The notes under the pieces were generated by a model. The model had not been told where the DNA came from and searched no databases. It worked only from the letters and a program-made list of their open reading frames with translations. The position numbers and the translations under genes are program-made. A stretch of 7,464 nucleotides of DNA, taken from NCBI GenBank assembly GCA_017544185.1, contig JAFYEQ010000014.1, positions 1 through 7,464 on the forward strand, given 5' to 3'. Within the stretch, counting starts at the first letter, position 1, and every line of letters starts with the position of its first letter. Positions 5,898 through 7,464 of the stretch are shown piece after piece. Source of the stretch: Oscillospiraceae bacterium (GTDB taxonomy: Bacteria > Bacillota > Clostridia > Oscillospirales > Ruminococcaceae).

Positions 5898-6392
5898 TTG
5901 CCTAAGCAGAAAAAGGGCGGCAACACCGTCCGCACAGTATACGAGCTGGCTCAGCCCATAGCAGACAGCCTCGGACTGAAGATCTGGGACATCACATACG
6001 ACAAAGAGGGCGCACTGAGATACCTCAGAGTGCTCATAGAGCACGAAGACGGCGCGGTGGATATGGACGACTGCGAGAATATGACCCGTCCGCTGTCCAA
6101 GGCGCTGGATGATGCGGATCCCATCGAGGAGCAGTACATACTCGAGGTGGGCTCCCCCGGACTGGGGAGAGAGCTCCGCAGGGAGGAGCATTTCAGACAG
6201 TTCATCGATTGTCCCGTGCGCGTGAGGTATATACGTGAGCATGACGGGATCAAGGAGTTCATCGCCATAATACGCGGCTACGAGGACGGCATCCTTGAAG
6301 CTGAGACAGAGCAGGGGATGATACGTCTGGATATATCCGAGACTGCGTTCATACGCCTGTACGACGATGAGGATATAGACGACGAAGAGTGA
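5898..6392 (+). CDS. rimP: ribosome maturation factor RimP
   Basis: This 164-residue cytoplasmic factor is needed for late maturation of the 30S ribosomal subunit. Family landmarks are clear. The N-terminal domain (about 12-97) has VYELAQPIADSLGLKIWDI, then YLRVLIEHEDGAVDMDDCE and the helix up to LDDADPIEEQYILEVGSPGLG. It ends in the signature SPGLGRELRREEHF (86-99). The smaller Sm/SH3-like C-terminal domain (about 100-157) carries FIAIIRGYEDGILEAE and MIRLDISETAFIRL. A short acidic tail (DDEDIDDEE) follows. The length is slightly above the usual 150 or so. The start is TTG at 5898, chosen for its ribosome binding site at 5886-5891. It is followed after 77 bases by nusA, the classic bacterial pairing. 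Expression is probably limited by the leader hairpin at 5851-5876. Confidence 0.95.
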   Translation: MPKQKKGGNTVRTVYELAQPIADSLGLKIWDITYDKEGALRYLRVLIEHEDGAVDMDDCENMTRPLSKALDDADPIEEQYILEVGSPGLGRELRREEHFRQFIDCPVRVRYIREHDGIKEFIAIIRGYEDGILEAETEQGMIRLDISETAFIRLYDDEDIDDEE

Positions 6393-6447
6393 CACCTCAA
6401 AGCAAAACTTACATCATGATCATATAACCATATACCATAATACTTAC

Positions 6448-6454
6448 AGAAGGG
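6448..6454 (+). promoter_or_regulatory. ribosome binding site before nusA, with unusual phasing
   Basis: AGAAGGG (6448-6454) is the only good purine-rich site before nusA. It lies 15 bases from the ATG at 6470 but an ideal 7 bases from a TTG at 6462. That TTG starts a three-codon frame (TTG AAA AAA TGA) whose stop overlaps the nusA ATG. Translation may initiate at the TTG and restart or slip at the A6 run, or the ATG may simply be used at long spacing. Confidence 0.5.
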
Positions 6455-6469
6455 TCTGGTCTTGAAAAA

Positions 6470-7464
6470 ATGAAACGCACAAGAAAAGAAGAACGCCGTG
6501 AGAACGTATTCGATGTTCTCAGGGAGCTGGCAGAGGAGCAGAGGATATCCGTGAACGATCTTGCCGACAAGATCTCGCAGGCCATATACAAGGCGGCTAC
6601 GAAGGAGTATCCCGACTGTGACGAGGGTGATTTCTCCGTGGTGATCGACCCCGAGCACGAGAAGCTCGAGGTATCGCTCCTCAGGACGGTAGTGCTCGAT
6701 GAGCCTACGTACTTCAATGAGGTAAACATCGACGAGGCAAGGACGATGTTCCCCAAGTGCGCCGAGGGCGATGTGGTACACTGGCCGATCAAGCCCGACC
6801 TGTTCGCGCGTGTGGCTGCTACCTACGCAAAGCAGTCGGTAAGGCACGATATAAAGGAATACGAGAAGGAGAAGCTGATCGCCGAGTACGAGGGCAAGGT
6901 GGAGAACATCGCCTCGGGCACAGTGGCAAGGGTAGACCCCGCTACCGGCAACGCCATGGTCAAGGTCGGCACTCACGAGCTGTTCCTTTCCAAGAACGAT
7001 CAGATCCCCGGTGAGGTGCTCGAGCCCGATGATGTGATCAATGTATACATCGTTGAGCTGAGGAACCTCGACCGCAAGCCTACGGTAAAGATATCCCGCA
7101 CATACAACGGCTTCCTGCGCAGGCTCTTCGAGAGGGAGATCCCCGAGATCTCCGAGGGCATAGTCGAGATCATGGGCATCGCCCGTGAGCCCGGCTCCAG
7201 AGCGAAGGTGGCCGTAAGATCCACAGATCCCGCAGTCGACTGCATCGGTGCATGCATAGGTCCCAAGCGTTCACGTATAGAGAACGTTATGCGTGAGGTG
7301 AAGGGCGAGAAGATCGACCTGATCGTATACGACGAGGATCCTGCGGTATACATCTCCAAGTCTCTGGCTCCCGCAGATGTGACGAGGGTGGAGATTGACG
7401 AGAACAATGAGAGGTCATGTACAGCATATGTCCCTGCCAATCAGCTCTCGCTGGCGATCGGCAA
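6470..7464 (+). CDS. nusA: transcription termination/antitermination factor NusA (3' end cut by window)
   Basis: NusA binds RNA polymerase, promotes pausing and hairpin-dependent termination, and takes part in antitermination. The frame is open from the ATG at 6470 to the window end, giving 331 codons; the rest of KH2 and any tail lie outside. The RNA-polymerase-binding N-terminal domain (about 10-130) starts ENVFDVLRELAEEQRISVND. The S1 domain covers about 138-200 (YEGKVENIASGTVARVD, then VKVGTHELFLSKNDQIPGE). KH1 covers about 228-290 and includes IVEIMGIAREPGSRAKVAV and IGACIGPKRSRIENVMREV. KH2 begins near 300 and is cut after QLSLAIG. In KH1 the RNA-binding loop reads GPKR (264-267), where NusA proteins normally have GXXG; R267 is the odd residue. 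The start region is also unusual (see the ribosome binding site at 6448-6454). It is co-transcribed with rimP; no promoter was recognised in the 77-base gap. Confidence 0.96.
   Translation, partial: MKRTRKEERRENVFDVLRELAEEQRISVNDLADKISQAIYKAATKEYPDCDEGDFSVVIDPEHEKLEVSLLRTVVLDEPTYFNEVNIDEARTMFPKCAEGDVVHWPIKPDLFARVAATYAKQSVRHDIKEYEKEKLIAEYEGKVENIASGTVARVDPATGNAMVKVGTHELFLSKNDQIPGEVLEPDDVINVYIVELRNLDRKPTVKISRTYNGFLRRLFEREIPEISEGIVEIMGIAREPGSRAKVAVRSTDPAVDCIGACIGPKRSRIENVMREVKGEKIDLIVYDEDPAVYISKSLAPADVTRVEIDENNERSCTAYVPANQLSLAIG

Noticed and set aside
6407..6448. Direct repeat ACTTACA (6407-6413 and 6442-6448) and palindrome ATCATGAT (6413-6420) before nusA
   Set aside because: They are short, in AT-rich sequence, with no promoter spacing or pairing that would give them a role; chance is likely.
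6278..6976. Open frame of 232 codons on the minus strand
   Set aside because: It covers the ends of rimP and nusA, which are both clearly coding on the plus strand.

Overview
The window reads as a chromosomal segment of a low-to-mid GC Firmicute, most likely a Ruminococcus-like member of the Oscillospiraceae. This is an inference. It rests on sigma-A promoters with extended -10 elements, Gram-positive style ribosome binding sites, TTG and GTG starts, heavy use of ATA for isoleucine, the rimP-nusA order, and a YtrA-type GntR regulator leading an ABC operon. No mobile element, tRNA, rRNA or CRISPR array was seen.

Layout. (1) 1-491: the tail of an unidentified upstream frame overlaps a small membrane-anchored or secreted protein of 140 residues, closed by a strong intrinsic terminator. 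(2) 524-1702, minus strand: a 13-helix CPA2-type monovalent cation/proton antiporter (NapA/GerN-like), convergent with the first gene. (3) 1703-2041: a 339-base divergent intergenic region with one promoter for each direction. It also holds a stable hairpin in the antiporter leader and an 8+8 bp inverted repeat on the start site of the rightward promoter. (4) 2042-5711: a three-gene operon with 4-base stop/start overlaps, encoding a YtrA-type GntR repressor, an ABC ATPase, and a 787-residue ABC-2 permease that ends in an unusually large, probably extracytoplasmic domain of about 415 residues. A terminator follows. (5) 5798-7464: a strong promoter, a very short leader with a terminator-like hairpin, rimP (30S maturation), and nusA (transcription elongation/termination factor), cut off by the window edge.

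How the parts work together. The regulator probably represses its own operon by binding the inverted repeat, and an unknown ligand or envelope stress releases it so that the ATPase and permease are made together. The antiporter has its own promoter and a structured 5' leader that may be regulatory. The rimP-nusA unit looks set up for premature termination in the leader, which would suit feedback by NusA.

The best leads are the permease with its large C-terminal domain and its operator, the antiporter leader hairpin, the rimP leader attenuator, and two oddities in nusA: a start region whose ribosome binding site is phased for the wrong frame, and an Arg in place of the last Gly of the KH1 GXXG loop. 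I did not find a clearly novel defence or mobile system.
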